DNA of 64,000 nt from Pseudomonadota bacterium. GTDB lineage: Bacteria; Pseudomonadota; Gammaproteobacteria; Burkholderiales; Burkholderiaceae_C. The notes beneath the pieces are model-generated. The model ran no database searches. It was not told the DNA's origin and saw only the letters and a program-made list of their open reading frames with translations. Of the stretch, positions 18,341-27,756 are shown piece after piece. The DNA lies in contig JAVHYA010000003.1 in assembly GCA_031119395.1 (NCBI GenBank), positions 1-64,000 on the forward strand. Direction: 5' to 3'. A program made the position numbers and the translations under genes. The number at the start of each line of letters is the position of its first letter. The first letter of the stretch is position 1.

Positions 18341-20512
18341 ATGGCCGAGCGATCTTTCGTCGAAGAAGTGAAGAAGCTGCGTCTTGCCGAGGGCGAGACC
18401 TTCCGCGGCGAAGGCATCCTGGCCGTCACCAAGGCGCTGCTGGAATCGGGCGTCTCCTACGTGGCCGGCTACCAGGGGGCGCCGATCTCGCACCTGATGG
18501 ACGTGCTGGCCGACGCGCAGGACATCCTGGCCGACCATGGCATCCGCTTCGAGAACAGCGCGAGCGAGGCGACGGCCGCGGCCACGCTGGCCGCGTCGGT
18601 CAACTACCCGCTGCGCGGCGCCGTGACCTTCAAGGCCACGGTGGGCACCAACGTGGCGTCGGACGCCCTGGCCAACCTGGCCTCCGGCGGCGTCACGGGC
18701 GGGGCGCTCGTCATCGTCGGCGAGGACTATGGCGAGGGCTCGTCGATCATGCAGGAGCGCAGCCACGCGTTCGCGATGAAGTCGCAGATCTGGCTGCTCG
18801 ACCCGCGTCCCAACCTGCCGAGCATCGTGCAGGCGGTGAAGACGGGCTTCGAGCTCTCGGAAGCCAGCAACACGCCGGTGATGCTGCAACTGCGCATCCG
18901 CGCCTGCCACGTGCACGGCCAGTTCACCGCCTCGGACAACCGCCGCGCCAGCTTCACCCTGAAGGAGGCGCTCGAGCAGCCCCGGCGCGATGTCAGCCGC
19001 ATCGTGCTGCCGCCGGCGAGCTTCGTGCACGAGCAGGAGAAGATCAGGCAGCGCTGGCCCGCGGCCGTGCGCTTCATCGAGGAGCGGGCGCTCAACGAGT
19101 TCTTCGCCGAGGGTGCCGACGACATCGGGATCATCGTGCAGGGCGGCTGCTACAACACGCAGGTGCGCGCGCTGGAGCGCCTGGGCCTGGCCGACGTTTA
19201 CGGCCGCTCCAAGGTGCCGCTCTACGTGATGAACGTGGCCTATCCGGTCATCGACAGCGAAGTGCTGCGCTTCTGCGAGGGCAAGCGCGCCGTGCTCGTG
19301 GTGGAAGAGGGCCAGCCGAACTTCGTCGAGCAGAACATCGCCACCATCCTGCGACAGGCGGGCAGCACCACGGCGCTGCACGGCAAGGACGTCCTGCCGC
19401 TGGCCGGCGAATACACCGCGCAGGCGGTGATGGCGGGCACCCGTGCCTTCTGCGAACGCTACGGCCGCCTCGCGCCCGGCACCGCACCGGCCGCGCCGCT
19501 GCCCACCCCGCCGCGCAAGGTCATTCCGCTCATCAGCGAGGCGCAGCTCATGCCGCTGGAGCGCAGCGTGCACGCGCGTCCGCCGGGTTTCTGCACCGGC
19601 TGCCCGGAGCGTCCCATCTTCAGCGCCATGAAGCTGGTGCAGCGCGAGCTGGGCGAACACCACGTGTCGGCCGACATCGGCTGCCACCTGTTCTCGATCC
19701 TGCCGCCCTTCAACATCGGCAACACCACCATGGGCTACGGCCTGGGCGCGGCCGGGGCCGCGGCCTTGAACACGCGGGCCGACAAGCGCGCCATCGCCGT
19801 GATGGGCGACGGCGGCTTCTGGCACAACGGGTTGACCAGCGGCATCGCCAACGCGGTGTTCAACCAGAGCGACAACCTCACGGTGGTGGTCGACAACAAC
19901 TACACCTCGGCCACCGGCGGGCAGGACATCCTTTCGTCGAAGGCCGCCAACGCGACGCGCAGCACCGGGCACGAGATCGAGCAGGCAGTGCGCGGCGTGG
20001 GCGTCAAATGGGTCAAGACCCTGCGCCGCACCTACGACGTCGCGGGCATGCGCGACACGCTCAAGGAGGCGCTGACGACGAAGGACAAGGGCCCGAAGGT
20101 CATCATTGCCCAGTCCGAATGCATGCTCAACCGCCAGCGGCGCGAAAGGCCGCTGGTGCGCAAGGCCATCGCCGACGGCAAGCGGATGGTGCGCGAGAAG
20201 TTCGGCGTCGACCCCGACACCTGCACCGGTGACCATTCCTGCATCCGCCTGTCGGGCTGTCCGTCGCTGTCGATCAAGCCCAACCCCGATCCGTTGCGGC
20301 AGGAGCCCGTTGCCGCCGTGATGGACAGCTGCGTGGGCTGCGGCGTGTGCGGCGAGGTGTCGCATGCGGCGGTGCTGTGCCCGTCCTTCTACAAGGCGCA
20401 GGTGGTGAGCAACCCGACGGGCTGGGACCGCCTGCGCGAGCGGGTGCGCGGCGCCGTCATTGGCTGGCTGCAGCGCCGCGACGCCCAGCGCCGTGCGCGC
20501 CTGGCCTTCTGA
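18341..20512 (+). CDS. indolepyruvate-type ferredoxin oxidoreductase, alpha (TPP/Fe-S) subunit
   Basis: This 723-residue 2-oxoacid:ferredoxin oxidoreductase has an N-terminal pyrimidine domain (ENSASEATAAATLAA, with KATVGTNVASDALANL) and a TPP domain near residues 485-525 with GDGGFWHNG ... VVDNNYTSATGG. The C-terminal iron-sulfur region has Cys628 in CTGDHSCIRLSGCP and C664-x2-C667-x2-C670-x9-C680. The family oxidatively decarboxylates aryl-pyruvates to aryl-acetyl-CoA, passing electrons to ferredoxin. In this locus it could act on indole-3-pyruvate or another aryl 2-oxo acid, or run with a modified substrate. The ATG at 18341 has a GGAG about 12 bases upstream; an in-frame ATG at 18299 lacks one. 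It is first in the operon divergent from marR. Confidence 0.88.
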   Translation: MAERSFVEEVKKLRLAEGETFRGEGILAVTKALLESGVSYVAGYQGAPISHLMDVLADAQDILADHGIRFENSASEATAAATLAASVNYPLRGAVTFKATVGTNVASDALANLASGGVTGGALVIVGEDYGEGSSIMQERSHAFAMKSQIWLLDPRPNLPSIVQAVKTGFELSEASNTPVMLQLRIRACHVHGQFTASDNRRASFTLKEALEQPRRDVSRIVLPPASFVHEQEKIRQRWPAAVRFIEERALNEFFAEGADDIGIIVQGGCYNTQVRALERLGLADVYGRSKVPLYVMNVAYPVIDSEVLRFCEGKRAVLVVEEGQPNFVEQNIATILRQAGSTTALHGKDVLPLAGEYTAQAVMAGTRAFCERYGRLAPGTAPAAPLPTPPRKVIPLISEAQLMPLERSVHARPPGFCTGCPERPIFSAMKLVQRELGEHHVSADIGCHLFSILPPFNIGNTTMGYGLGAAGAAALNTRADKRAIAVMGDGGFWHNGLTSGIANAVFNQSDNLTVVVDNNYTSATGGQDILSSKAANATRSTGHEIEQAVRGVGVKWVKTLRRTYDVAGMRDTLKEALTTKDKGPKVIIAQSECMLNRQRRERPLVRKAIADGKRMVREKFGVDPDTCTGDHSCIRLSGCPSLSIKPNPDPLRQEPVAAVMDSCVGCGVCGEVSHAAVLCPSFYKAQVVSNPTGWDRLRERVRGAVIGWLQRRDAQRRARLAF

Positions 20513-20531
20513 TGCCGTTGGAGAGCACGAC

Positions 20532-22073
20532 ATGACACGCCAACAACCCATCAAGATCGCCATTCTCGCCATGGGCGGCGAGGGCGGCGGCGTGCTGGCC
20601 GACTGGCTGGTGGACCTGGGCGAGGCCAATGGCTGGATCGCACAGACCACCTCGGTGCCGGGCGTGGCGCAACGCACCGGCGCCACCATCTACTACGTGG
20701 AGATGTACCCCGAGGCGCAGGCCCAGGCCGATGGCGGCCAGCCCGTGCTGGCGCTGATGCCGCTGCCGGGCGACGTGGACGTGGTGCTGTGCTCCGAGCT
20801 GATGGAGGCCGGCCGCGCCGTGCAGCGCGGGTTGGTCACGCCCGAGCGCACCACGCTGGTCGCCTCGACGCACCGCGTCTATTCCATCGCCGAGAAGAGC
20901 GCCATGGGCGACGGCCGGGTCGACAGCGCGCAGCTGCTGGTCCATGCCGAGCAGGCAGCGCGGCGCTTCGTGCGCTTCGACATGGCCGAGGCGGCGGCGC
21001 AGACCGGCAGCGTCATCAGCGCCGTGCTCTTCGGCGCGCTGGCGGGCACCGGCGTGCTGCCCTTTGCCCGCGAGCAGTTCGAGGCCACCATCGAGCGGGG
21101 CGGGGTCGGCGTGAAGCCCAGCCTCAAGGCCTTCGGCGCGGCTTTCGTGCGGGCGCAGGACGGCGAGTCACCGGTGCAGACCGAGGCCGTCGCGCCTGCG
21201 ATGCCGCGCGCCACGTCGGCCGAACCGGCCGTTCAGGCCCTGCTGACGCGCCTGTACGGCGAGTTTCCGTCTCCAGCCCAACCCCTGATGCTCGAAGGCC
21301 TGCGCCGCCTGGTCGACTACCAGGACGTGGCCTATGCCGCGCTCTATCTGGACCGCATGGCCGAGGTCTGCAAGCTCCCCGACGACGCAGCCCGCACGCT
21401 GGCCTGCGAGGCGGCGCGGCACCTGGCGCTGTGGATGAGCTACGAGGACACCGCCCGGGTCGCACAGCTCAAGACGCGCTCCAGCCGCTTCGACCGCGTC
21501 AAGCAGGAGACGGGCGTCAACGCCGACCAGGTCATCGCCATCAACGAGTACATGCACCCGGGCCTGCGCGAGATCTGCGAGACGCTGCCGGGCGGCCTGG
21601 GCCGGTGGCTGATGGGCTCGGCTGCGCCGCGCCGGCTGGTGGAGGGCATGACGAGGAAGGGCCGCGTGGTGCAGACCAGTTCGGTGCACGGCTTCCTGCT
21701 GCTGTCGGCCGTGGCCTTCGCCCGCCGCTGGCGGCGCGGCACCATCCGCTACGCGGAGGAGAACGGCCGCATCGAGCAATGGCTGCAGGACCTGCACCAT
21801 GCGGCAGCGGCCTCGCCGGAGCTGGCGGTGGAGCTTGCGCGCTGCCAGAAGCTGGTGAAGGGCTACAGCGATACCCACGAGCGCGGCGTGCGCAACTACG
21901 ACACGGTCATGGCCGCCTGGCGCGAGGCCGGCCCCGCGCTGGCGCCTGCCACGCTGCGCGCGTGGCGCGAGGCGGCGCTGGCCGACGAGCACGGCCATGC
22001 ACTGAAGGCCGCGCTGTCGCAGCACGCGGGCACCGGCACGGCGCCGGGCACGGCCATGGCGCTGCCGGCCTGA
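20532..22073 (+). CDS. indolepyruvate-type ferredoxin oxidoreductase, gamma domain with DUF6537-like extension
   Basis: This 513-residue partner of the preceding subunit has its first ~200 residues forming the gamma domain of 2-oxoacid:ferredoxin oxidoreductases, starting IKIAILAMGGEGGGVLADWL and containing TSVPGVAQRTGATIYYVEMYP. The remaining ~300 residues are the helical extension (LVDYQDVAYAALYLDRM ... VAQLKTRSSRFDRVK) found in fused indolepyruvate oxidoreductases; I believe it is DUF6537, function unknown. The extension ends GTAMALPA after a low-complexity stretch. It starts 19 bases after the alpha subunit, so the two are made together. Confidence 0.85.
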   Translation: MTRQQPIKIAILAMGGEGGGVLADWLVDLGEANGWIAQTTSVPGVAQRTGATIYYVEMYPEAQAQADGGQPVLALMPLPGDVDVVLCSELMEAGRAVQRGLVTPERTTLVASTHRVYSIAEKSAMGDGRVDSAQLLVHAEQAARRFVRFDMAEAAAQTGSVISAVLFGALAGTGVLPFAREQFEATIERGGVGVKPSLKAFGAAFVRAQDGESPVQTEAVAPAMPRATSAEPAVQALLTRLYGEFPSPAQPLMLEGLRRLVDYQDVAYAALYLDRMAEVCKLPDDAARTLACEAARHLALWMSYEDTARVAQLKTRSSRFDRVKQETGVNADQVIAINEYMHPGLREICETLPGGLGRWLMGSAAPRRLVEGMTRKGRVVQTSSVHGFLLLSAVAFARRWRRGTIRYAEENGRIEQWLQDLHHAAAASPELAVELARCQKLVKGYSDTHERGVRNYDTVMAAWREAGPALAPATLRAWREAALADEHGHALKAALSQHAGTGTAPGTAMALPA

Positions 22074-22087
22074 GCGGGACGCGAACC

Positions 22088-23092
22088 ATGACCGCATCGC
22101 CCGCCATCGCGACCCTGCCGCTGCGTGTGGCCGAGACCCGCTCGCTCAACCCGCTGATCCGCCTGTTGCGCCTGGAGCATGCCGAGGGCATCGCGCTGCC
22201 CGGCTGGGCGCCCGGCGCCCATATCCAGGTCCAGGTGCGATTGCCGGACGGCCAGGCCGACTGGCGTCACTATTCGCTGGTCGATCTGGAAGGCGTTGCC
22301 GGCACGCCTGGCTTCGCCCCTGGGACCTACACGATCGCCGTGCGGCTGGAGGAGGGCGGCCGCGGCGGCTCGCGCTTCATGCACCAGGGCCTGGCGCCTG
22401 GCGACCGCGTCACCGTGCAGCCGCCGCGCAACGACTTTCCGCTGGAGGATGGCCAGTCGCGCGCCGTGCTGCTGGCCGGCGGCATCGGCATCACGCCGCT
22501 GGCGAGCATGGCCGCGCGCTGCCGGGCCGAGGGCAGGCCGGTGGACCTGCATTACGCCGGCCGCAGCCGTTCGCTGCTGGCCTTCGCCGACGAGTTGAAG
22601 GTGCTGCTCGGCAGCGGCCTGCGCCTGCACGCGGACGACGAGGCCGGCGGCGCGGGCCTGGACATCGGCGCGCTGCTGGACGGCATGACGGAGGGCGAAC
22701 CGCTCTACGTCTGCGGCCCCAAGCCGCTGCTCGATGCCGTGCTGGCCGCCACGCAGGCGCGCGGCTGGGCGCCCGGCCGCGTGCACTTCGAACTGTTCAG
22801 CGCCCCGGTGGTGGAGGCGGGCGACCAGCCATTCGAGGTCGAGTTGGCGCAGTCGGGCCGGCGCTTCACCGTGCCGGCCGACCAGACGGTGCTGGACTGC
22901 CTGATCGACCATGGCTGCGACCCGCTCTACGACTGCAAGCGCGGCGAATGCGGCGTGTGCGCCGTGCCGGTGATCGAGGGCGAGGTGGACCACCGCGACT
23001 ATGTGCTCTCGCAGGCCGAGAAGGACGGCGGGCAGGTGATGCAGATCTGCATCTCCCGCGCGAAGGGCCCGCGCCTGGTGCTCGACCTGTAG
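22088..23092 (+). CDS. Rieske-oxygenase reductase, phthalate-dioxygenase-reductase type
   Basis: This 334-residue flavin reductase has a flavin-binding barrel (ADWRHYSLVDLE), a pyridine-nucleotide domain (VLLAGGIGITPLASMA ... EPLYVCGPKPLLDAVL) and a C-terminal plant-type [2Fe-2S] domain with DCKRGECGVCAVPV plus a later Cys in QICISRA. The domain order flavin, NAD, [2Fe-2S] is that of phthalate dioxygenase reductase. It would take electrons from NADH to the Rieske centre of an oxygenase. The window has two oxygenase pairs and only this reductase, so it may serve both. It lies 30 bases before the first oxygenase alpha gene. No separate ferredoxin gene is in the island. Confidence 0.92.
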   Translation: MTASPAIATLPLRVAETRSLNPLIRLLRLEHAEGIALPGWAPGAHIQVQVRLPDGQADWRHYSLVDLEGVAGTPGFAPGTYTIAVRLEEGGRGGSRFMHQGLAPGDRVTVQPPRNDFPLEDGQSRAVLLAGGIGITPLASMAARCRAEGRPVDLHYAGRSRSLLAFADELKVLLGSGLRLHADDEAGGAGLDIGALLDGMTEGEPLYVCGPKPLLDAVLAATQARGWAPGRVHFELFSAPVVEAGDQPFEVELAQSGRRFTVPADQTVLDCLIDHGCDPLYDCKRGECGVCAVPVIEGEVDHRDYVLSQAEKDGGQVMQICISRAKGPRLVLDL

Positions 23093-23122
23093 AGAGCGGG
23101 ATCCCGCAAGAGAAGGCATGCC

Positions 23123-24442
23123 ATGACACGCTACCGAGACAATCCCGACGCCATCCGCGCGCTGGTGCAGCCGCAGCAGGTGCACCGCGACCTCTACATC
23201 GACCCCGAGCTGTTCGCGCTGGAGCAGGAGCATTTCTTCGCCAACACCTGGAACTACGTCGGCCACGACAGCCAGGTGCCCCAGCCGGGCGACTACATCA
23301 CCGTCGACATTGCCGGCCGGCCGCTGATCGTGGTGCGCCACACCGACGGCACGGTCAAGGTGCTGATGAACCGCTGCGCCCACAAGGGCTCGCGCGTGGT
23401 CAACGGCGCCTGCGGCAACACGGGCAAGTTCTTCCGCTGCCCCTACCACGCCTGGACCTTCAAGACCGACGGCGCGCCGCTCGCGATTCCGCTCAAGAAC
23501 GGCTACGAGGGCACCGGCCTGAAGGACTGCGACGCGTCCAAGGGGCTGGTGCCCGTGCGGCATGTGCGGCTCTACCGCGGCTTCGTCTTCGTCAAGCTCA
23601 ACGACGTGGGGCAGGACTTCGAGGAGTACTTCGGCGATTCGCTCTCGTCCATCGACAACATGGCCGACCGCTCGCCCGAGGGCGAGCTGGAAGTGGCCGG
23701 CGGCTGCCTGCGCTTCATGCACCAGTGCAACTGGAAGATGTTCGTCGAGAACCTCAACGACACCATGCACCCGATGGTGGCGCACGAGTCCTCGGCCGGC
23801 ACGGCCAAGGCCATGTGGGCGGGCCAGCCGGCCGACGCGCCCCAGCCCATGGCGATCGAGCAGTTCGTGCCCTTCATGTCCGACTACCAGTTCTTCGACG
23901 GCATGGGCGTGCGCGTGTACGACAACGGCCACAGCTTCTCGGGCGTGCACTTCAGCATCCACAGCAAGTATTCGGGCATCCCGGGCTACGAGGCGGCGAT
24001 GAAGGCACGCTACGGCGAGGAGCGCACGGCGCAGATCCTGGGCATGGCGCGGCACAACACCGTGTACTACCCCAACCTCACGATCAAGGGTGCCATCCAG
24101 GCGATTCGCGTGGCGCGGCCGCTCGCGGTGGACCGCACGCTGGTCGAGAGCTGGACCTTCCGCCTCAAGGGCGCGCCCGACGAGCTGCTGCAACGCACCA
24201 CCACCTACAGCCGCCTCATCAATTCGCCCTTCTCGGTGGTGGGCCACGACGACCTGCAGGCCTACCGCGGCATCCAGGCCGGCCTGCATGCCAGCGGCAA
24301 CGACTGGGTCAGCCTGCACCGCAACTACGACGCCAACGAGGGCGGCGAGCGCGAAGTGACCAGCAACGGCACCAACGAGCTGCCCATGCGCAACCAGTAC
24401 CGGTCGTGGCTGAGGCACATGACCCTGACGATGGACGCATGA
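23123..24442 (+). CDS. Rieske non-heme iron oxygenase, alpha subunit 1
   Basis: This 439-residue oxygenase alpha subunit has Rieske ligands C85-x-H87 and C106-x2-H109, and the mononuclear iron site NDTMHPMVAH gives D213, H216 and H221, the first two histidines of the facial triad; the bridging Asp is D213. The family inserts dioxygen into aromatic rings. In an iad-type pathway the oxygenase attacks the indole ring of indole-3-acetate, but the substrate here is inferred from neighbours. The beta subunit gene overlaps its stop (ATGA). The second alpha subunit at 33247 is a paralogue with the same spacing of all ligands. Confidence 0.93.
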   Translation: MTRYRDNPDAIRALVQPQQVHRDLYIDPELFALEQEHFFANTWNYVGHDSQVPQPGDYITVDIAGRPLIVVRHTDGTVKVLMNRCAHKGSRVVNGACGNTGKFFRCPYHAWTFKTDGAPLAIPLKNGYEGTGLKDCDASKGLVPVRHVRLYRGFVFVKLNDVGQDFEEYFGDSLSSIDNMADRSPEGELEVAGGCLRFMHQCNWKMFVENLNDTMHPMVAHESSAGTAKAMWAGQPADAPQPMAIEQFVPFMSDYQFFDGMGVRVYDNGHSFSGVHFSIHSKYSGIPGYEAAMKARYGEERTAQILGMARHNTVYYPNLTIKGAIQAIRVARPLAVDRTLVESWTFRLKGAPDELLQRTTTYSRLINSPFSVVGHDDLQAYRGIQAGLHASGNDWVSLHRNYDANEGGEREVTSNGTNELPMRNQYRSWLRHMTLTMDA

Positions 24443-24942
24443 CCATGGCCGAACTCACGCCCGCCACCGTCACCCGCGACCACCTGGTCGACTTCGTCCT
24501 GCACGAGGCCCGGCTGCTCGACGAGAAGCGCTTCGACGAATGGAATGCACTGTTCACGGACGACGCCATTTACTGGGTGCCGCTCACGCCCGGCCAGCCC
24601 GACGGCCTGAACCACACCTCGCACCTGTACGAGGACAAGCTGCTGCGCGAGTTGCGCATCCAGCGTTTCAAGAGTCCGCGCGCCTTCTCGCAGCAACCGC
24701 CCAGCCGCTGCCAGCACGTGCTGCAGCTGCCCGGGCTCGAGTCGCGCGACGAGGCCGCCAACCGCTTCGTGCTGCGCACGCCCTTCCACTACAGCGAGGC
24801 GCAGGCGGACGAGATGCTCTTTCTCGCCGGCGTGGCCTGGCATCACCTGTGCGTGCAGGATGGCGCGCTGCGCATGGTGCTCAAGCGCGTGGACCTGATC
24901 AACAGCGATGCCGCGCTGCCGGCGGTGCAGCTCTTTCCGTGA
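24439..24942 (+). CDS. Rieske oxygenase, beta subunit 1
   Basis: This 167-residue small subunit has the NTF2-like fold found in aromatic-ring oxygenases. Typical features are the N-terminal LVDFVLHEARLLDEKRFDEWNALFTDDAIYWVP stretch (here split by me as LLDEKRFDEWNALF and DDAIYWVPL) and the conserved SRCQHVLQLP turn. Beta subunits hold the alpha3beta3 assembly and do not bind metal. The ATG at 24439 overlaps the alpha stop, and another ATG two codons later is possible. It matches the 34560-35039 gene in length and motif order, so the two pairs came from a duplication or share a common ancestor. Confidence 0.92.
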   Translation: MTMAELTPATVTRDHLVDFVLHEARLLDEKRFDEWNALFTDDAIYWVPLTPGQPDGLNHTSHLYEDKLLRELRIQRFKSPRAFSQQPPSRCQHVLQLPGLESRDEAANRFVLRTPFHYSEAQADEMLFLAGVAWHHLCVQDGALRMVLKRVDLINSDAALPAVQLFP

Positions 24943-24955
24943 GGCAGGCATCGGC

Positions 24956-26584
24956 ATGACCCACCGCACGATCCATGACGCCTTCACGGCCAGCGCCGCA
25001 CGCACGCCGCGGGCCGACTTCCTCTACACCGAGCCCGTGACGGCCGGGGTCTATGGCATTCCGGCCGGCGCCACGCCCTGGGCCGACGCCGCGACCGAGG
25101 TCGAGCGCCTGCGCCTGGCCTATGCCCGGGCCGGTTGGGGCCATGGCCACCGCGTCGGCCTGCTGCTGGAGAACCGCCCGGCCTTCCTGTATCACTGGTT
25201 CGCGCTCAATGCGCTGGGCGTGAGCGTGGTGCCCATCAACGCCGAGATGCGATCGGCCGAGCTGGCCTACCTGATCGGCCACAGCGAGATCGGCCTGGCC
25301 GTGACGCTGCCACAGCGCGCCAGCGACCTGGAGGCCGCCGCGGCCCAGGCCGGCCGGCGCCTGCACACCATGGCCGCCGACGCCACCGATGTGCCGGCAC
25401 CCACCGAGCCGGCGCCGCGCGCCGGCGAGGGCGTCGGCCTGGGCACCGAATGCGCACTGCTCTACACCTCCGGCACCACCGGCCGGCCCAAGGGCTGCAT
25501 GCTGAGCAATGCCTACTTCCTGCGCGCGGGCGAGTGGTATGCGGGCCTGGACGGCGTCTGCACCTTCCGCCGCGACCGGGAGCGGCTGATGACGCCGCTG
25601 CCGCTGAACCACGTCAATGCGATGGCCTTCTCGACCATGGTGGTGCTCGTGGCCGGTGGCTGCCTGGTGCAGCTGGACCGCTTCCATCCCCGCAGCTGGC
25701 TGCAGAGCGCGCGCGACAGCGGCGCCACCATCGTCCACTACCTGGGCGTGATGCCCGCCATGCTGCTGGCCGCGGCCGAGACTCCCGCCGACCGCGACCA
25801 TGCCATCCGCTGGGCCTTCGGTGCCGGCGTGGACCGCAAGAACCACGCGTCCTTCGAGGCCCGCTTCGCTTTTCCGCTGGTGGAGGCTTGGGCCATGACG
25901 GAGACCGGTGCGGCGGCCTGCATCATGGCCAATCACGAGCCGCGCCACGTGGGCACCAGCTGCTTCGGCCGGCCCGAGGACTTCGTCGAGTTCCGCCTGG
26001 TGGACGACGAGGGCCAGGACGTGCGTGCCGGCACGCCTGGGGAACTGCTGGTGCGCTCCAGCGGCGACGACCCGCGGCGCCACTTCTTCGGCGGCTACCT
26101 GAAGGACGCGGCCGCCACCGACGAAGCCTGGCAGGGCGGCTGGTTCCACACCGGCGACATGGTGCGGCGTGACGAGGCGGGCAGCCTCTTCTTCGTGGAC
26201 CGCAAGAAGAACGTCATCCGCCGCAGCGGCGAGAACATCTCGGCGGTGGAGGTGGAGAGCGTGCTCAACCAGCACCCTGCCGTGAAGGTGTCGGCCGTGG
26301 CCGCCACGCCCGATGCGGTGCGCGGCGACGAGGTGCTGGCCTGCATCGTCCTCGACCCCGAGGCGGCGTCCGCGCCCGACGCGGCGCTGGCCGCGGACAT
26401 CGTGCGCCATGCGCTCGCCCAGCTGGCCTACTACAAGGCGCCGGGCCACGTGGCCTTCGTCGACGCGCTGCCGCTGACGGCTTCGCAGAAGATCCAGCGC
26501 GGCGAACTGCGGCAGATGGCGCAGGCGTTGCCCGGCACCGGCGGCTGCTTCGACACCCGCGCGATGAAGAAGAGGCAGGACTGA
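24956..26584 (+). CDS. AMP-forming acyl-CoA ligase 1
   Basis: This 542-residue adenylate-forming ligase has the P-loop [13 protein letters not shown] (about 175-187), the A5 motif AMTETGA, the WFHTGDM box and the RKKNVIRRSGENIS hinge, with the C-terminal catalytic Lys in LTASQKIQRGEL. These place it with aryl- and acyl-CoA ligases. It activates a carboxylate with ATP and CoA; in this operon the substrate would be the ring-opened aromatic acid. The ATG at 24956 lies 13 bases after the beta subunit gene and the stop shares a base with the thiolase start. Residues after WFHTGDM include the usual RRSGEN rather than a deviant hinge, so it should be active. Confidence 0.93.
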   Translation: MTHRTIHDAFTASAARTPRADFLYTEPVTAGVYGIPAGATPWADAATEVERLRLAYARAGWGHGHRVGLLLENRPAFLYHWFALNALGVSVVPINAEMRSAELAYLIGHSEIGLAVTLPQRASDLEAAAAQAGRRLHTMAADATDVPAPTEPAPRAGEGVGLGTECALLYTSGTTGRPKGCMLSNAYFLRAGEWYAGLDGVCTFRRDRERLMTPLPLNHVNAMAFSTMVVLVAGGCLVQLDRFHPRSWLQSARDSGATIVHYLGVMPAMLLAAAETPADRDHAIRWAFGAGVDRKNHASFEARFAFPLVEAWAMTETGAAACIMANHEPRHVGTSCFGRPEDFVEFRLVDDEGQDVRAGTPGELLVRSSGDDPRRHFFGGYLKDAAATDEAWQGGWFHTGDMVRRDEAGSLFFVDRKKNVIRRSGENISAVEVESVLNQHPAVKVSAVAATPDAVRGDEVLACIVLDPEAASAPDAALAADIVRHALAQLAYYKAPGHVAFVDALPLTASQKIQRGELRQMAQALPGTGGCFDTRAMKKRQD

Positions 26585-27756
26585 TGGCACGGCGCCGCAG
26601 CAACTACGAGGGCGTGGCCGTGGCCGTGCCGGTCACCGTGCCCTACCAGCGCTATTCCACCGAGGGTGCGCACTGGTTCCTGGGCAAGGCGGTGCGCGCA
26701 CTGGTCGAGTCCAGCGGCGTCGCCAAGGACGACATCGACGGCCTGTGCCTGTCGAGCTTCTCGCTGGCGCCCGACACCGCCGTGGGGGTGACCCAGCACC
26801 TGGGTCTGTCGCCGCGCTGGCTGGACCATGTGCCCACCGGCGGCGCCTCCGGCGTGATGTGCCTGCGGCGCGCCGCGCGCGCGGTGCAGAGCGGCGATGC
26901 CGACGTGGTGGCCTGCGTGGCGGCCGACACCAACCATGTCGACTCCTTCCGCCAGACGCTGGGCGCCTTCAGCAACTTCGCGCGCGATGCGACCTACCCG
27001 TACGGCTCGGGCGGACCGAACTCCATCTTCGCGATGATCACCGCGCACTACATGCGCCGGTTCGGCGCGCGCCGTGAGGATTTCGGCCGCATCTGCGTGG
27101 CCCAGCGGCAGAACGCGCTGGGCAATCCCAACGCCATGTTCAAGAAGGCCCTGACACTGGACGAGTACATGGCGGCGCGGCCGATCTCGGACCCGCTGCA
27201 TCTGTTCGACTGCGTCATGCCTTGCGCCGGCGCCGAGGCCTTCCTGGTGATGACGTCCGAGCGGGCCCGCGACCTGGGCCTGCCCTTTGCCACGCTGCGC
27301 GGCGGCATCGAGCGCCACAACGCCTTCGCCGACGACCCGATCATGGTCCGCGGCGGCTGGGCCCGTGACCGCGACGACCTGTATGCGCAGGCCGGCGTGC
27401 AGCCGAAGGACATCGACTTCATCCAGACCTACGACGACTACCCGGTCATCGTGATGATGCATTTCGAGGACCTGGGCTTCTGCGAGAAGGGCGAGGGCGC
27501 TGCCTTCGTGCAGTCGCACACGCTCACGCACGACGGCAGCTTTCCCAACAACACCAGCGGCGGCCAGCTCTCGGCCGGGCAGGCGGGCGCCGCGGGCGGC
27601 TTCCTGGGCATGACGGAGACGCTGCGGCAACTCACCGGCCAGGCCGGGCCGCGCACCGTGCCCGGTGCGAAGCTGGGCCTGGTGGCCGGCTTCGGCATGG
27701 TCACCTACGACCGTTGCCTGTGCACCGGCGCCGTGATCCTGGGGACAAGCGAATGA
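26584..27756 (+). CDS. thiolase-like protein lacking the catalytic Cys and His
   Basis: This 390-residue protein has the two-lobe thiolase fold, beginning RRRSNYEGVAVAVPVTVPYQ. The segment that normally holds the nucleophile (N-x-x-C-x-S-G) reads PTGGASGVMCLRRA, with Gly where Cys should be. The GHP His motif near the C terminus reads GGQLSAGQAG, with Gln for His. Such thiolase-like proteins are paired with DUF35 proteins, as in Ltp2-ChsH2 of steroid degradation, where the pair performs retro-aldol cleavage of a CoA thioester. The next gene encodes DUF35, so a complex is likely. It overlaps both neighbours, so translation is coupled. True thiolysis looks unlikely. Confidence 0.87.
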   Translation: MARRRSNYEGVAVAVPVTVPYQRYSTEGAHWFLGKAVRALVESSGVAKDDIDGLCLSSFSLAPDTAVGVTQHLGLSPRWLDHVPTGGASGVMCLRRAARAVQSGDADVVACVAADTNHVDSFRQTLGAFSNFARDATYPYGSGGPNSIFAMITAHYMRRFGARREDFGRICVAQRQNALGNPNAMFKKALTLDEYMAARPISDPLHLFDCVMPCAGAEAFLVMTSERARDLGLPFATLRGGIERHNAFADDPIMVRGGWARDRDDLYAQAGVQPKDIDFIQTYDDYPVIVMMHFEDLGFCEKGEGAAFVQSHTLTHDGSFPNNTSGGQLSAGQAGAAGGFLGMTETLRQLTGQAGPRTVPGAKLGLVAGFGMVTYDRCLCTGAVILGTSE

